From an uncultured Tessaracoccus sp. (GTDB lineage Bacteria; Actinomycetota; Actinomycetes; Propionibacteriales; Propionibacteriaceae): a stretch of DNA of 64,000 nt. The translations under genes were made by a program, and so were the position numbers. The notes below the pieces were generated by a model. That model worked only from the letters and a program-made list of their open reading frames with translations. It made no database searches and was not told where the DNA came from. The stretch spans positions 124,001 to 188,000 of the forward strand of contig NZ_CALUCN010000003.1 in assembly GCF_943914565.1 (NCBI RefSeq). The letters are read 5' to 3'. Below are positions 17,585 through 26,800 of this stretch, piece after piece (the stretch's first letter is position 1; each line of letters starts with the position of its first letter).

Positions 17585-18108
17585 GCAGCGAGCCGGAGGC
17601 CGGCCGCCGAGGCCGCCCCACCGTCGCGCTGCTGTGCGGGCTGACGTGCTCCGGCAAGAGCACCTGGGCCAGCCGGTTGGCCGACGAGGGGTGGGCCTGG
17701 CTGTCCGTCGACCGCGACGCGTGGGACCTGGGCCACGTCGAGCAGCCGCTGCCCGGCCCGGTGCAGCGGGAGATCAAGGTGCGGCACAAGCGGAAGCTCC
17801 GGGAGCTCGTCGCCCAGGGCCGCGACGTCGTGCTCGACTACGCGCTGCCGTCCCGCGCGCGCCGCGACGAGTACCGGGCCCTCGCGCTCGCGACGGGGGC
17901 CCGGGTCGAGCTGCACCACCTCGACGTGGCCCCGGACGAGCTGCACCGTCGGCTCGCGCGACGCAACGCCGGCCCGCGGGGCCCGCACGCCGTCGCGGTG
18001 TCGCACGAGCAGCTCGATCGCTGGATCGAGCGGTTCGAGCCACCCGGGGAGGACGAGCACCCGATGGTGCTCCTCCCCGACGGGGCCGGGGGTTTCCGAC
18101 GGGGCTGA
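17581..18108 (+). CDS. P-loop NTPase, small kinase-like (AAA_33 type)
   Basis: A Walker A GLTCSGKST lies at residues 20-28 if translation begins at CTG 17581; the first ATG/GTG/TTG in frame is TTG 17677, which would remove the P-loop. CTG 17581 overlaps the ddh stop as CTGA, mirroring the ATGA/GTGA couplings used elsewhere here. The reading frame stays open upstream but contains no start codon near. The rest (DYALPSRARRDEYRALA, then an Arg-rich RRLARRN lid) fits small zeta-toxin/chloramphenicol-phosphotransferase-like kinases that modify small molecules. Substrate unknown; length about 175 aa. Confidence 0.75.
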   Translation: MSSEPEAGRRGRPTVALLCGLTCSGKSTWASRLADEGWAWLSVDRDAWDLGHVEQPLPGPVQREIKVRHKRKLRELVAQGRDVVLDYALPSRARRDEYRALALATGARVELHHLDVAPDELHRRLARRNAGPRGPHAVAVSHEQLDRWIERFEPPGEDEHPMVLLPDGAGGFRRG

Positions 18109-18126
18109 GCCACCGTCGGGGTGGGG

Positions 18127-19536
18127 TCAGTCCAGTGGCTCGGCCGGGACGGCGGGCGGGTCGCTCAGCAGCACCTTCTCGCCCATCGCGGCGACGACGG
18201 CCATGATCCCGAGTTCGTCCTCGATGCGGCGCTCGAGCGCCTCGGCCGCCTGCGGCTCGCCGTGGGTGAGGTAGACGGTCTCGGGTGCGGGGTCGAGGGC
18301 CGCGACCCAGGCGACGAGCTCGGAGGCGTCGGCGTGCCCGGAGAACTCGCGGTCCTGGACCACGTCGGCGCGGCGGGGCACGTGGCGGCCGAAGAGCTTC
18401 ACGTGCCGGGCCCCGTCGACGAGCGCCCGACCGCGGGTGCCCTCGGCCTGGAAGCCGGTGAGGATGACGGCGTTGCGCGGGTCGGGCAGGAGCTGCTGCA
18501 GGTGGGCGAGCGCGCGGCCGCCCTCGAGCATGCCGGAGCTGGAGACGATGATGCGCGGGTCCTTGCGGCGACGCACCTTGCGCGACTCGCCGGCGGTGCG
18601 GGTCTCGATGAAGTGCGAGCTGGCGGTGAAGCCGCTCATGCGCACCTCGTCGCGGAACTCGTCGGGCATGTCGCGGTAGACGTCGAGGGCCTTCATGCTC
18701 ATCGGCCCGTCGATGATGACCGGCACCTCGGGGATGCGCCCGTCGGCCTGCATCTCGGCGAGCTCGTACATGATCGCCTGCGTGCGATCGATCGCGAACG
18801 CAGGGATCAACACCGAGCCGCCGCGGGCGATGGTGCGGTTGATCGTGGTGACGAATTCCTCGTGGGGCACCGCCGGCTCGGCGTGCTCACGGTCGCCGTA
18901 GGTCGACTCGCACACCACCCAGCGCGCGCCGGCGGGAGTGTCGCGGGGACGGAGCAGCTTGTGGTCCGGACGGCCGAGGTCGCCCGAGAACAGCACCGCG
19001 ACGTCGTCGACCGTGAGGTGCACGCTCGCCGAACCCAGGATGTGGGCCGCGCGCGTCCACCGGGCCGTGACCCCGTCGAGGACCTCGACGTCCTCGTCGA
19101 AGTCGACGCGGCGCAGCTGCCGGACGGCGCGTTGCGCGTCGCCGGTGGTGTAGAGCGGGCGAGGCTCGGCGTGCTTGGAGTAGCCGCCGCGGATGGCCTG
19201 CTCAGTGGCGAGCTCCTGGAGGTGCGCGGCGTCGAGCATCACGATCTCCGCGAGGCGCGCGGTGGCGTCGGTGCACCACACGGGGCCGGTGAACCCCTGG
19301 TTCACGAGGGCGGGCAGGTAGGCGGTGTGGTCGGCGTGCGCATGGGTGAGGACGACCGCGTCGATCGTCGCGGCGTCGACGGGGAAGTCGGCCCAGTTGC
19401 GCTCTCGGAGGGCCTTCTCGCCCTGGAACATGCCGGCGTCGAGCAGGATGCGACGGTCACCGGCCTCGACGAGGTACTTCGAGCCGGTCACGGTGCCGGC
19501 GGCGCCCAGGAACTGCAGGGTCACGGAATCAGCCAT
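18127..19536 (-). CDS. metallo-beta-lactamase/beta-CASP ribonuclease-like protein
   Basis: A 469-residue protein with the MBL core: LTHAHADHT (metal ligands, about residues 62-70), AHILGSASVHL and FSGDLGR, followed by the beta-CASP insert (FAIDRTQAIMYEL, PVIIDGPMS, ISSSGMLEGGRA-like SSSGMLEGGR) and C-terminal FSGHADASEL and THGE. This is the CPSF-73/Ysh1-like branch without a KH domain. Members are Zn-dependent endo- or 5'-exoribonucleases acting on RNA. The stop is 18 bp from the convergent P-loop gene. No strong SD is visible; CATGGT lies 6 nt before the ATG. Confidence 0.9.
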   Translation of the reverse strand: MADSVTLQFLGAAGTVTGSKYLVEAGDRRILLDAGMFQGEKALRERNWADFPVDAATIDAVVLTHAHADHTAYLPALVNQGFTGPVWCTDATARLAEIVMLDAAHLQELATEQAIRGGYSKHAEPRPLYTTGDAQRAVRQLRRVDFDEDVEVLDGVTARWTRAAHILGSASVHLTVDDVAVLFSGDLGRPDHKLLRPRDTPAGARWVVCESTYGDREHAEPAVPHEEFVTTINRTIARGGSVLIPAFAIDRTQAIMYELAEMQADGRIPEVPVIIDGPMSMKALDVYRDMPDEFRDEVRMSGFTASSHFIETRTAGESRKVRRRKDPRIIVSSSGMLEGGRALAHLQQLLPDPRNAVILTGFQAEGTRGRALVDGARHVKLFGRHVPRRADVVQDREFSGHADASELVAWVAALDPAPETVYLTHGEPQAAEALERRIEDELGIMAVVAAMGEKVLLSDPPAVPAEPLD

Positions 19537-19584
19537 GCCCCAACCATGCCCGAGCAGCGGGTCGGGTGGGTGTGAATCGCGACG

Positions 19585-20676
19585 TCAGGCCGCAGGCTTG
19601 TGCGGTGACGACGACGCCAGACGCTCCAAGGTGGCACGGACCTCGCTCGCGCCTCGACCGTTGCCGACGGCGAGCCCCATCAGATGTGCGGTGACGGCAG
19701 CCATGGGGCGGGCCCCAGCGTGCGCGACATGCTTGGTCATGCCGAGGACGGCATCGACGTCGACGCGCGACGGGGCCACGTCGAGGAGAGCGCAGGCGTG
19801 TTCGATGAACAGATCCCACGCAGCGCGGTCCTCCGTCGGCGCGCTGGCGCGTTGCAGGCGACGGGTCCAGCGGTCGTGGTCGTCCCAGGTGTCGACGTCG
19901 TCGACGTCGGCGGGGTCCGCAGCAGCGACGAGCACCGGGTCCAGCCGGCCAAGCAACGATCCCACCGAGCGATTGCGCGGGTCCCCGTGTTCCTGCGCGG
20001 CGTCGCGCAGCGCGTCGCTGCGGTAGAGCGCCAGAAGCCATTCCGGGCCCCCGTCCCGGCGCGTGAGGCAGTACGCGTCGTGTTCTCGAGCTGCGGTGAG
20101 CAACCTCGGCGCCGCGCGGGGCGCGCCAGGCTGGTCGCAGGCGAGGACGAGCGTCCAGGGGGCCGGCGTCGCGATGGCGTCGAGGCCAGCGACGATGCCC
20201 GCTGCAGGCCCAGTCCCGGGCGGGTCCTCGCGGGTGACGAGCACACCGTCGGGGGCCTCCACGGGGCCCACCACGACTGTGGTCCGAGCCCCCGCACAGG
20301 CCGTGAGGACGCGGTCGAGCAGGCGCACCCCGTCGACCTTGAGGCGAGCCTTGTCGATCCCCCCGAGCCGACGGCCCGTGCCGCCGGCAAGCACGACCGC
20401 GTCGTAGGCGGCGACACCAGCGATCTCCCGCGCTGCGGTCACCACGGCTGCTCGCTGCGCCTCGGGATCGCAGTCCGGGTGGCTGGCCCGCGCGAGCCCC
20501 CAGATGCAAGCGGCGACGGGGGCCATGGGCCGCAGGAACTCCCTGGCGACCACACGGGTGAGGCCGTGGATCTCCTCGACGTCCACGAGCCGGCGGTCGA
20601 GGTCGAGCGCGGCGCACACCTCGTCGATCCAGGCACTCCAGTCCTCGGCAGCTTCGACAAGATTCGCCATCGTCAT
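19585..20676 (-). CDS. MobA-like nucleotidyltransferase flanked by two DUF6457-like domains
   Basis: A 363-residue fusion. The middle part (about 92-270) is a molybdenum cofactor guanylyltransferase-like domain with the signature VVLAGGTGRRLGGIDKA and the catalytic-type ACDQPG. Residues about 8-75 and about 290-350 look like copies of the same small helical domain: WSAWIDEVCAALDLD with EFLRPMAPVAA, and WDLFIEHACALLDVA with GARPMAAVTAH. ATG 20676 overlaps the narI stop (ATGA), so it is the last gene of the nar operon. It probably attaches GMP to molybdopterin to make the bis-MGD cofactor of NarG; the role of the flanking domains is unknown. Confidence 0.85.
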   Translation of the reverse strand: MTMANLVEAAEDWSAWIDEVCAALDLDRRLVDVEEIHGLTRVVAREFLRPMAPVAACIWGLARASHPDCDPEAQRAAVVTAAREIAGVAAYDAVVLAGGTGRRLGGIDKARLKVDGVRLLDRVLTACAGARTTVVVGPVEAPDGVLVTREDPPGTGPAAGIVAGLDAIATPAPWTLVLACDQPGAPRAAPRLLTAAREHDAYCLTRRDGGPEWLLALYRSDALRDAAQEHGDPRNRSVGSLLGRLDPVLVAAADPADVDDVDTWDDHDRWTRRLQRASAPTEDRAAWDLFIEHACALLDVAPSRVDVDAVLGMTKHVAHAGARPMAAVTAHLMGLAVGNGRGASEVRATLERLASSSPHKPAA

Positions 20677-21419
20677 CGCCTCACCGGGCTCGTCGAGGCG
20701 CGGTCCCACGTGCCGGCGGGGGCCTTGTGGCGGTTGTACCGGTCCGGTTTGTCGCCGGCGGAGCGGTAGACGACGTAGGGACGGGTGAGGTAGCCGAGCG
20801 GTGCGCTGAACACGTGCACGAGGCGGGTGAATGGCCAGATGAGGAACAGCGCGAATGCCACCAGCGCGTGCACCTGGAACGAGATCGGGGCGTCGGCGAT
20901 CAGAGACGCATCGGGCTGGAGGGTGAAGATGCTGCGGAACCACGGCGAGACGCCGTCGCGGTAGTTGTACCCGGCGTTGAAGGTGGTGCTGAGCGTGTTC
21001 CACACACCGGTGGCGATCGCGAAGCCCATCACGAGGTACATCACCTTGTCGCTCACGGAGGTGGCCTTGAACACCGTTGGAACGGTGATACGTCGGAGGA
21101 CGAGCAGCGCGAACCCGGCCACGACCATGATCCCGGCCACCCAACCGCCGACGACGGCCACGAGGTGGTACGTGTGCTGGCTGATGCCCATCGTGTCGGT
21201 CCACGCCTTTGGGATGACGAGGCCCATGACGTGCCCCACGATCGCGAGGAGCACGCCGAAGTGGAACAGTGGCGACGCGATGCGCAGCATCCGCGTCTCG
21301 TAGAACTGCGAACTGCGGGTCGTCCAGCCGAACTTGTCGTGGCGGTAGCGCCAGACGAGTCCGACGACGAACACGGCCAGGGCGATGTACGGGAAGATCA
21401 CCCAGAGGAAGGTGGTCAT
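20673..21419 (-). CDS. narI: respiratory nitrate reductase gamma subunit NarI
   Basis: A 248-residue membrane cytochrome b. Five hydrophobic segments are visible, with His residues in FHFGVLLAIVGHVMGLV and in the HALVAFALFLIWPFTRLVH segment placed as the two heme b ligand pairs. It takes electrons from menaquinol and passes them to NarH. The start overlaps the narJ stop by 4 bp, and the MobA-like gene overlaps its own stop. Confidence 0.95.
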   Translation of the reverse strand: MTTFLWVIFPYIALAVFVVGLVWRYRHDKFGWTTRSSQFYETRMLRIASPLFHFGVLLAIVGHVMGLVIPKAWTDTMGISQHTYHLVAVVGGWVAGIMVVAGFALLVLRRITVPTVFKATSVSDKVMYLVMGFAIATGVWNTLSTTFNAGYNYRDGVSPWFRSIFTLQPDASLIADAPISFQVHALVAFALFLIWPFTRLVHVFSAPLGYLTRPYVVYRSAGDKPDRYNRHKAPAGTWDRASTSPVRR

Positions 21420-22159
21420 CGCAGGGCTCCTTGACGGTCGAGGGTGGGGGCAGCGTCGGGGTCACTGTCGGGATGTGGGTTGAGCAGCGGGTCGAGCGAG
21501 TAGGCGTCGAAGCCGACGTGTTCGTTCGGCGGGCCTTGTGCGAGGAGTGCTGCGACGGCTTCGCGCTGGTCACCGTCAAGCTCAGGCAGCGTGGCCCGCA
21601 GAGCCCGGACCGCGCCGGCCCACGGCGACTGCCACTCGTCGAGCCCGCGCTGGAGCAGCTCGACGCTCACGCGGTGATCGTTGAGCAGGCGCCAGCTGGT
21701 GCCGACGTCGGCTGTGGCGCCGAACTGCAGCACGACGCACAGGTGATCGGGTAGCTCGCGGTCGTTGACCTCGAGCCCACCGCGACGGAACGCCTGCTTG
21801 AACTGCACGAGCGCGATTCCGCGCTTGCGCGTGTCGCCGTGGACGTAGTACGTGAGGTGCAGCGCGCGCTTGCGCGTCGTGTCGAACGTGGCGACGTAGT
21901 CGCCCTGCAACGAGCGCAACGGTGTGCGCTCGAGGTGGTCACACAGGCCGGCAAGCGGTGTGCGCACCCACGTGGGGAACCCCGTGAGCGCTTCTCGCAC
22001 CAGCGGCAGCTGCGCGACGAGTGTCTCCGTCGGGTAGTCGAGCAGCAGGGACAGCACCTGCCACGCGGCGCGCAGTTGCGCCTCGGGCAGTGTCGGCTGC
22101 GGATGCTGACGCCGACGTCGGTGGATGCGCCGTGTGGGCGAGGGGAGCCAGCGCCTCAT
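21416..22159 (-). CDS. narJ: nitrate reductase assembly chaperone NarJ
   Basis: A 247-residue TorD/DmsD-family chaperone. After a basic N-terminus, LLLDYPTE and GDYVATFDTTRKRALHLTYY match the NarJ core, and a long helical C-terminal half ends with NEHVGFDAYSLDPLL. NarJ binds apo-NarG to direct cofactor and FeS insertion before membrane attachment. It overlaps narH and narI by 4 bp each, so subunit and chaperone synthesis are coupled. Confidence 0.94.
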   Translation of the reverse strand: MRRWLPSPTRRIHRRRRQHPQPTLPEAQLRAAWQVLSLLLDYPTETLVAQLPLVREALTGFPTWVRTPLAGLCDHLERTPLRSLQGDYVATFDTTRKRALHLTYYVHGDTRKRGIALVQFKQAFRRGGLEVNDRELPDHLCVVLQFGATADVGTSWRLLNDHRVSVELLQRGLDEWQSPWAGAVRALRATLPELDGDQREAVAALLAQGPPNEHVGFDAYSLDPLLNPHPDSDPDAAPTLDRQGALR

Positions 22160-23802
22160 CGCGGCTCACCGCATTCTGGCTGGTCCGCGCCTCGCGCGGA
22201 CTGCGTCGGCAGGCCCTTGCCGTCCCAGTTGAGATAGCTGACAGACCCGGGCACCTCTGACATGTCGTCGGCCTGCATGCGCGCCTTGGCCTCCTCGAAC
22301 GTCTCGATCGCGACGGGGACCGGCTGACCGGACCCGGTGCCGAACACTGACGGGCCGCCCTCGCCCACGGGACACTCGGTTGCGAGCTCCTCGAGCGCGT
22401 GCGCCTGCTCCTTGTGTGCGGGCGGGATGACGTAGCGCTCGTCGTACTTCGCGATGGCGAGCAGGCGGAACATCTCGCGGAGCTCCCTGCCGTTCATGCC
22501 GACGGCGCTCGCGATCTCCTCCTGCGGCTCACGTCCCAAGTTGACGTCGCGCATGTAGGAGCGCATCGCGGCGAGCTTGTCGAGCACCATCCGCACCGGT
22601 CGGACGTCGCCCGCGGTGAAGAGGTTGGCGAGGTACTCGACGGGGATCCGCAGTGCGTCGATCGCGCCGAAGAGGTTGCCGGCGTCCTCGCCGTCGTGGC
22701 CGGTGCCCGAGAGCGCCCCGACCACGGGCGAAAGCGGCGGGATGTACCAGACCATCGGCATGGTGCGGTACTCCGGGTGCAGCGGCAGCGCCACCTTGTA
22801 GTCCTGGATGAGTCGCAGCACCGGCGACCGCTTGGCCGCCTCGATCCAGTCCGAGGGGATGCCCTGGCATTCCGCCTCGCCCGCGATCGACGGGTCACGC
22901 GGGTCCAGGAACACGTCGCGCTGCGCCTCGTATAGGCGTTGGTCGTCCTCGGTGGACGCCGCATCGAGGACCCGATCGGCGTCGTAGAGCATGAGGCCCA
23001 GGTAGCGCAGCCGGCCGACGCAGGTCTCGGAGCACACCGTTGGGATGCCCACCTCGACGCGCGGGTAGCAGAACGTGCACTTCTCGGCCTTGCCGGTGTT
23101 GTGGTTGAAGTAGATCTTCTTGTAGGGGCAGCCCGAGATGCACATGCGCCAACCGCGGCAGCGGTTCTGGTCGACGAGGACGATGCCGTCCTCCTCGCGC
23201 TTGTAGATCGCGCCCGACGGGCACGAGGCTGAGCACGACGGGTTGAGGCAGTGCTCGCAGATCCTCGGCAGGTAGAACATGAACGTCTGCTCGAACTCGA
23301 ACTTCACCTTGTCGGCGATGCCCTTCAGCATCGGGTCCTCGTGGCCGGTGACGTAGGTGCCGCCGAGGTCGTCGTCCCAGTTCGCGCCCCACTCGGGCTT
23401 CATGGGCTTGCCGGTGAACATCGAGTGGGGACGCGCGACAGGGAAGTGCTTCTGCGCCGGCGCGCTCAGCAGGTTCTCGTAGTCGTAGGTCCATGGCTCG
23501 TAGTAGTCGGTGACCTCGGGCATCTTCGGGTTGCCGAAAATCGTGAGCAGCTTGCGGAGGCGTCCACCTCCCTTGAGCTTCAGCCGGCCGTTGGGCTTCA
23601 GCTCCCAGCCACCCTTCCAGTGGTCCTGGTCCTCGTAGCGGCGCGGGTAGCCGAGACCGGGGCGCGTCTCGACGTTGTTGAACCACACGTACTCGAGGCC
23701 GGTCCGGTTCGTCCACGCCTGCTTGCAGGTGACGGAACAGGTGTGGCAACCGATGCACTTGTCAAGGTTCATGACCATCGCCATCTGGGCCATGATGCGC
23801 AT
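22156..23802 (-). CDS. narH: respiratory nitrate reductase beta subunit NarH
   Basis: A 548-residue iron-sulfur protein. Four ferredoxin-type clusters are visible: CIGCHTCSVTCKQ at about residues 16-28, CEHCLNPSCSASCPSG, CRGWRMCISGCPYKK (Trp in place of a ligand, the [3Fe-4S] cluster) and CTFCYPRVEVG followed by CSETC. ATG 23802 is preceded by AAGGAGG. It relays electrons from NarI heme to the NarG [4Fe-4S] cluster on the cytoplasmic side. Confidence 0.96.
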   Translation of the reverse strand: MRIMAQMAMVMNLDKCIGCHTCSVTCKQAWTNRTGLEYVWFNNVETRPGLGYPRRYEDQDHWKGGWELKPNGRLKLKGGGRLRKLLTIFGNPKMPEVTDYYEPWTYDYENLLSAPAQKHFPVARPHSMFTGKPMKPEWGANWDDDLGGTYVTGHEDPMLKGIADKVKFEFEQTFMFYLPRICEHCLNPSCSASCPSGAIYKREEDGIVLVDQNRCRGWRMCISGCPYKKIYFNHNTGKAEKCTFCYPRVEVGIPTVCSETCVGRLRYLGLMLYDADRVLDAASTEDDQRLYEAQRDVFLDPRDPSIAGEAECQGIPSDWIEAAKRSPVLRLIQDYKVALPLHPEYRTMPMVWYIPPLSPVVGALSGTGHDGEDAGNLFGAIDALRIPVEYLANLFTAGDVRPVRMVLDKLAAMRSYMRDVNLGREPQEEIASAVGMNGRELREMFRLLAIAKYDERYVIPPAHKEQAHALEELATECPVGEGGPSVFGTGSGQPVPVAIETFEEAKARMQADDMSEVPGSVSYLNWDGKGLPTQSARGADQPECGEPR

Positions 23803-23825
23803 GTCGATCCTCCTTCGATGGGTGG

Positions 23826-26800
23826 TCAGTACTGAACGTCTTGGGAACGACGGCGGATCATCGTGACCTCGTCGCGGTTGTTACCGGTGGGGCCGATGTA
23901 GTTGAACGCATACGCGAGTTGCGCGTAGCCGCCGATGATGTGGCTGGGCTTGATGAGGATCCGCGTCATGGAGTTGTGAATGCCGCCGCGGCGTCCGTTC
24001 GTCTCGGTGAGCGGCACGTCGATCAGCCGGTCCTGCGAGTGGTACATGTACACGGTGCCCTTTGGCATCCGGTGCGACACGATCGCTCGGGCAGTGACGA
24101 CGCCGTTGCGATTGACGAGCTCGATCCACTCGTTGTCCTTGATGCCGGCCTTCTCGGCGTCCTCGACGCTCATCCACACCTGCTGCCCGCCACGGGAGAG
24201 GTTCTGCATGAACCAGTTGTCCTGGTACTGGGAGTGGATGGCCCACTTGAAGTGGGGGGTGAGGTAGCGCACGGACACACCGAGCTCGTTCTCGTCGCCG
24301 AGGGGCGTCTCACCGAACAGCTGGTGCATGTTGAGTGGGCCGCGGTAGGTGGGCAGGGCCTCGCCGAGTGCGAGCATCCAGTCGTGGTCGAGGTAGAAGT
24401 GCTGGCGGCCGGTGAGCGTGTGCCAAGGCTTCTTGCGCTCGACGTTGATCGTGAACGGGCTGTACCGACGTCCGCCGCTCTCCGACCCGGACCACTCCGG
24501 CGAGGTGATGACCGTCGTGGGCTGGCCGACGATCTCGTCGAACGTGACGATCTTCCCCTCGTGCTCGGCAGCGAGGTCGTGCAGCGGGGTGCCCGTGCGT
24601 CGCTCGAGGGTCTTGAAGCCCTGCGTGGCGAGGTGACCGTTCGTGGTCCCGGCGAGCGCCATGATCGTCTCCGCCACCTGGATGCCGTTGTCGAGGCGAG
24701 GCCTACCCGCCGCGACGCCGGCATCCTCGCCGCGGACACCACTGCGGGCCTTGAGGTACTCCACCGCTTGGGTGACGTCGTAGTGGACGCCCTTGGTCGC
24801 CGTGCCGGCCTTGTCCAGCACGGGGCCGACTGCGCCGTACTTCTCGCCGATGCGCGTGTAGTCGCGCTCCACGACGACGAGCTTCGGCATGGTCACGCCC
24901 GGAATCGGCTCGACCTCGCCGTGTTTCCAGTCGAGAACCGCGCCGTGCGGCGTCGCCATCGCGTCGGCGGAGTCGTGTGCGAGTGGGACCGCGACAACGT
25001 CCTTGCGGGTACCGAGGTGTGTCTTCGCGAACTCCGAGAGGCGGTCGGAGAGCCGCTGGAAGATCTCCCAGTCGGTCTTGGCCTGCCACGGCGGGTTGAT
25101 CGCGGGGGTGAACGGGTGCACGAAGGGGTGCATGTCCGTGGTGTTGATGTCGTGCTTCTCGTACCACGTGGCGGCGGGAAGGATCACGTCGGACATCAGC
25201 GTCGAGCTGGTCATGCGGAAGTCGAGCGTGCAGACCATGTCGAGCTTGCCCTCGGGAGCTTTGTCGTGCCAGACGATGTCGGTGGGGCGCAGGTGCTCGG
25301 GCGCCTCGTCGGCGGTGACCGCGTGGTCGGTGCCGAGCAGGTGCTTCAGGAAATACTCGTCGCCCTTGGCGGAGTTGCCGAACAGGTTCGCCCGCCACAG
25401 CGTGAGGGCGCGGGGCCAGTTCTCCTCCGCGTCGGGGTCCTCGACCGCGAAGCGCATCTCACCGGACTTCAGCTGGTCGACGACGTGTGGCCCGACCGCC
25501 TTCCCGGCCGCGGCTGCCTCGTCGGCGATCGCGAGCGGGTTCTTGTTGAAGGTGGGGTAGGAGGGCATCCATCCCGAACGGGCCGACTGCGCGAACAGGT
25601 CGGCGGTGGTGCGGCCCGCGAAGGCGTTGTTGCCGACCTCGCCGGCGCACAGGTCGTCGGCGCCGAACGTGTCGTGACGCCACTGGTCGGTGTTGACGTA
25701 CCAGTAGCCGGTCTGGATCATCTGCCGCGGGGGACGTGTCCAGTCCAGGCCGAACGCCATCTGCGCCCAGCCGGTGAACGGACGCGCCTTCTCCTGCCCG
25801 ACGTAGTGGGCCCAGCCGCCGCCGTTGCGTCCCTGGCAACCGGTTATGGTGGTGAGCATCAGCATCGTGCGGTAGATGACGTCGGAGTGGTACCAGTGGT
25901 TGGTCCCCGCTCCCATGATGATCATCGAGCGGCCCTCGGTGTCCTCCGCGTTCTGGGCGAACTCACGGGCGATGCGCGTCACCTGGTCGGCCGGGACGTT
26001 GGTGATGGTCTCCTGCCAAGCGGGGGTGTAGGCACCCTCGGGGTCGTCGTAGCCCGTCGGCCACTCGCCGGGGAGCCCGTCGCGGGCGACACCGTACTGC
26101 GCGAGCATGAGGTCGAACACCGTCGTGACGAGGCGGTCGCCGACGCGGCGGACGGGCACGCCCCGTCGCAGCGCGCGGACCTTGCGGGTGGTGTCGTCGA
26201 ACGCCGGCAGCGCGATCTCGACGGCGTCGGCGCCGTCGCCGAGCATGCTGAGCGCGGGGCGGAGGTCACCCAGCTCGAGGTTCCACTTGCCCTCGCCCTC
26301 GTCGCCGAAGCGGTGGCCGAGCGTGCCGTGGGGGATCGCGGGCGCGCCCGTGGACTCGTCCCACATGGCGGGCTTGAACATGGCATTCTCCGCGTCGCGC
26401 TGCGGGTTGTCGAAGTCGCCTGCTACGAGGAACTTGCCCGGCTTCCACGTGCCGTCGTCGTCCTGGTCGAGCGCGACGAGGAACGGCAGGTCCGTGTACT
26501 GCTTGCAGTACTGGTCGAAGTGGTCGACGGTGCGGTCGACGAAGAACTCACGGAGGATGACGTGCCCCATGGCCATGCCGAGCGCTGCGTCGGTGCCCGG
26601 CGCGACGGGGAGCCACTCGTCGGCGAACTTCACGTTCTCCGCGTAGTCCGGGCTCATCACGACGACCTTCTGGCCGCGGTAGCGGGCTTCGGTCATCCAG
26701 TGCGCGTCGGGGGTCCTGGTGAGGGGGACGTTGGATCCCCACATCAGGAGGTACCCGGCGTTCCACCAGTCGCCCGACTCCGGTACGTCGGTCTGGTCGC

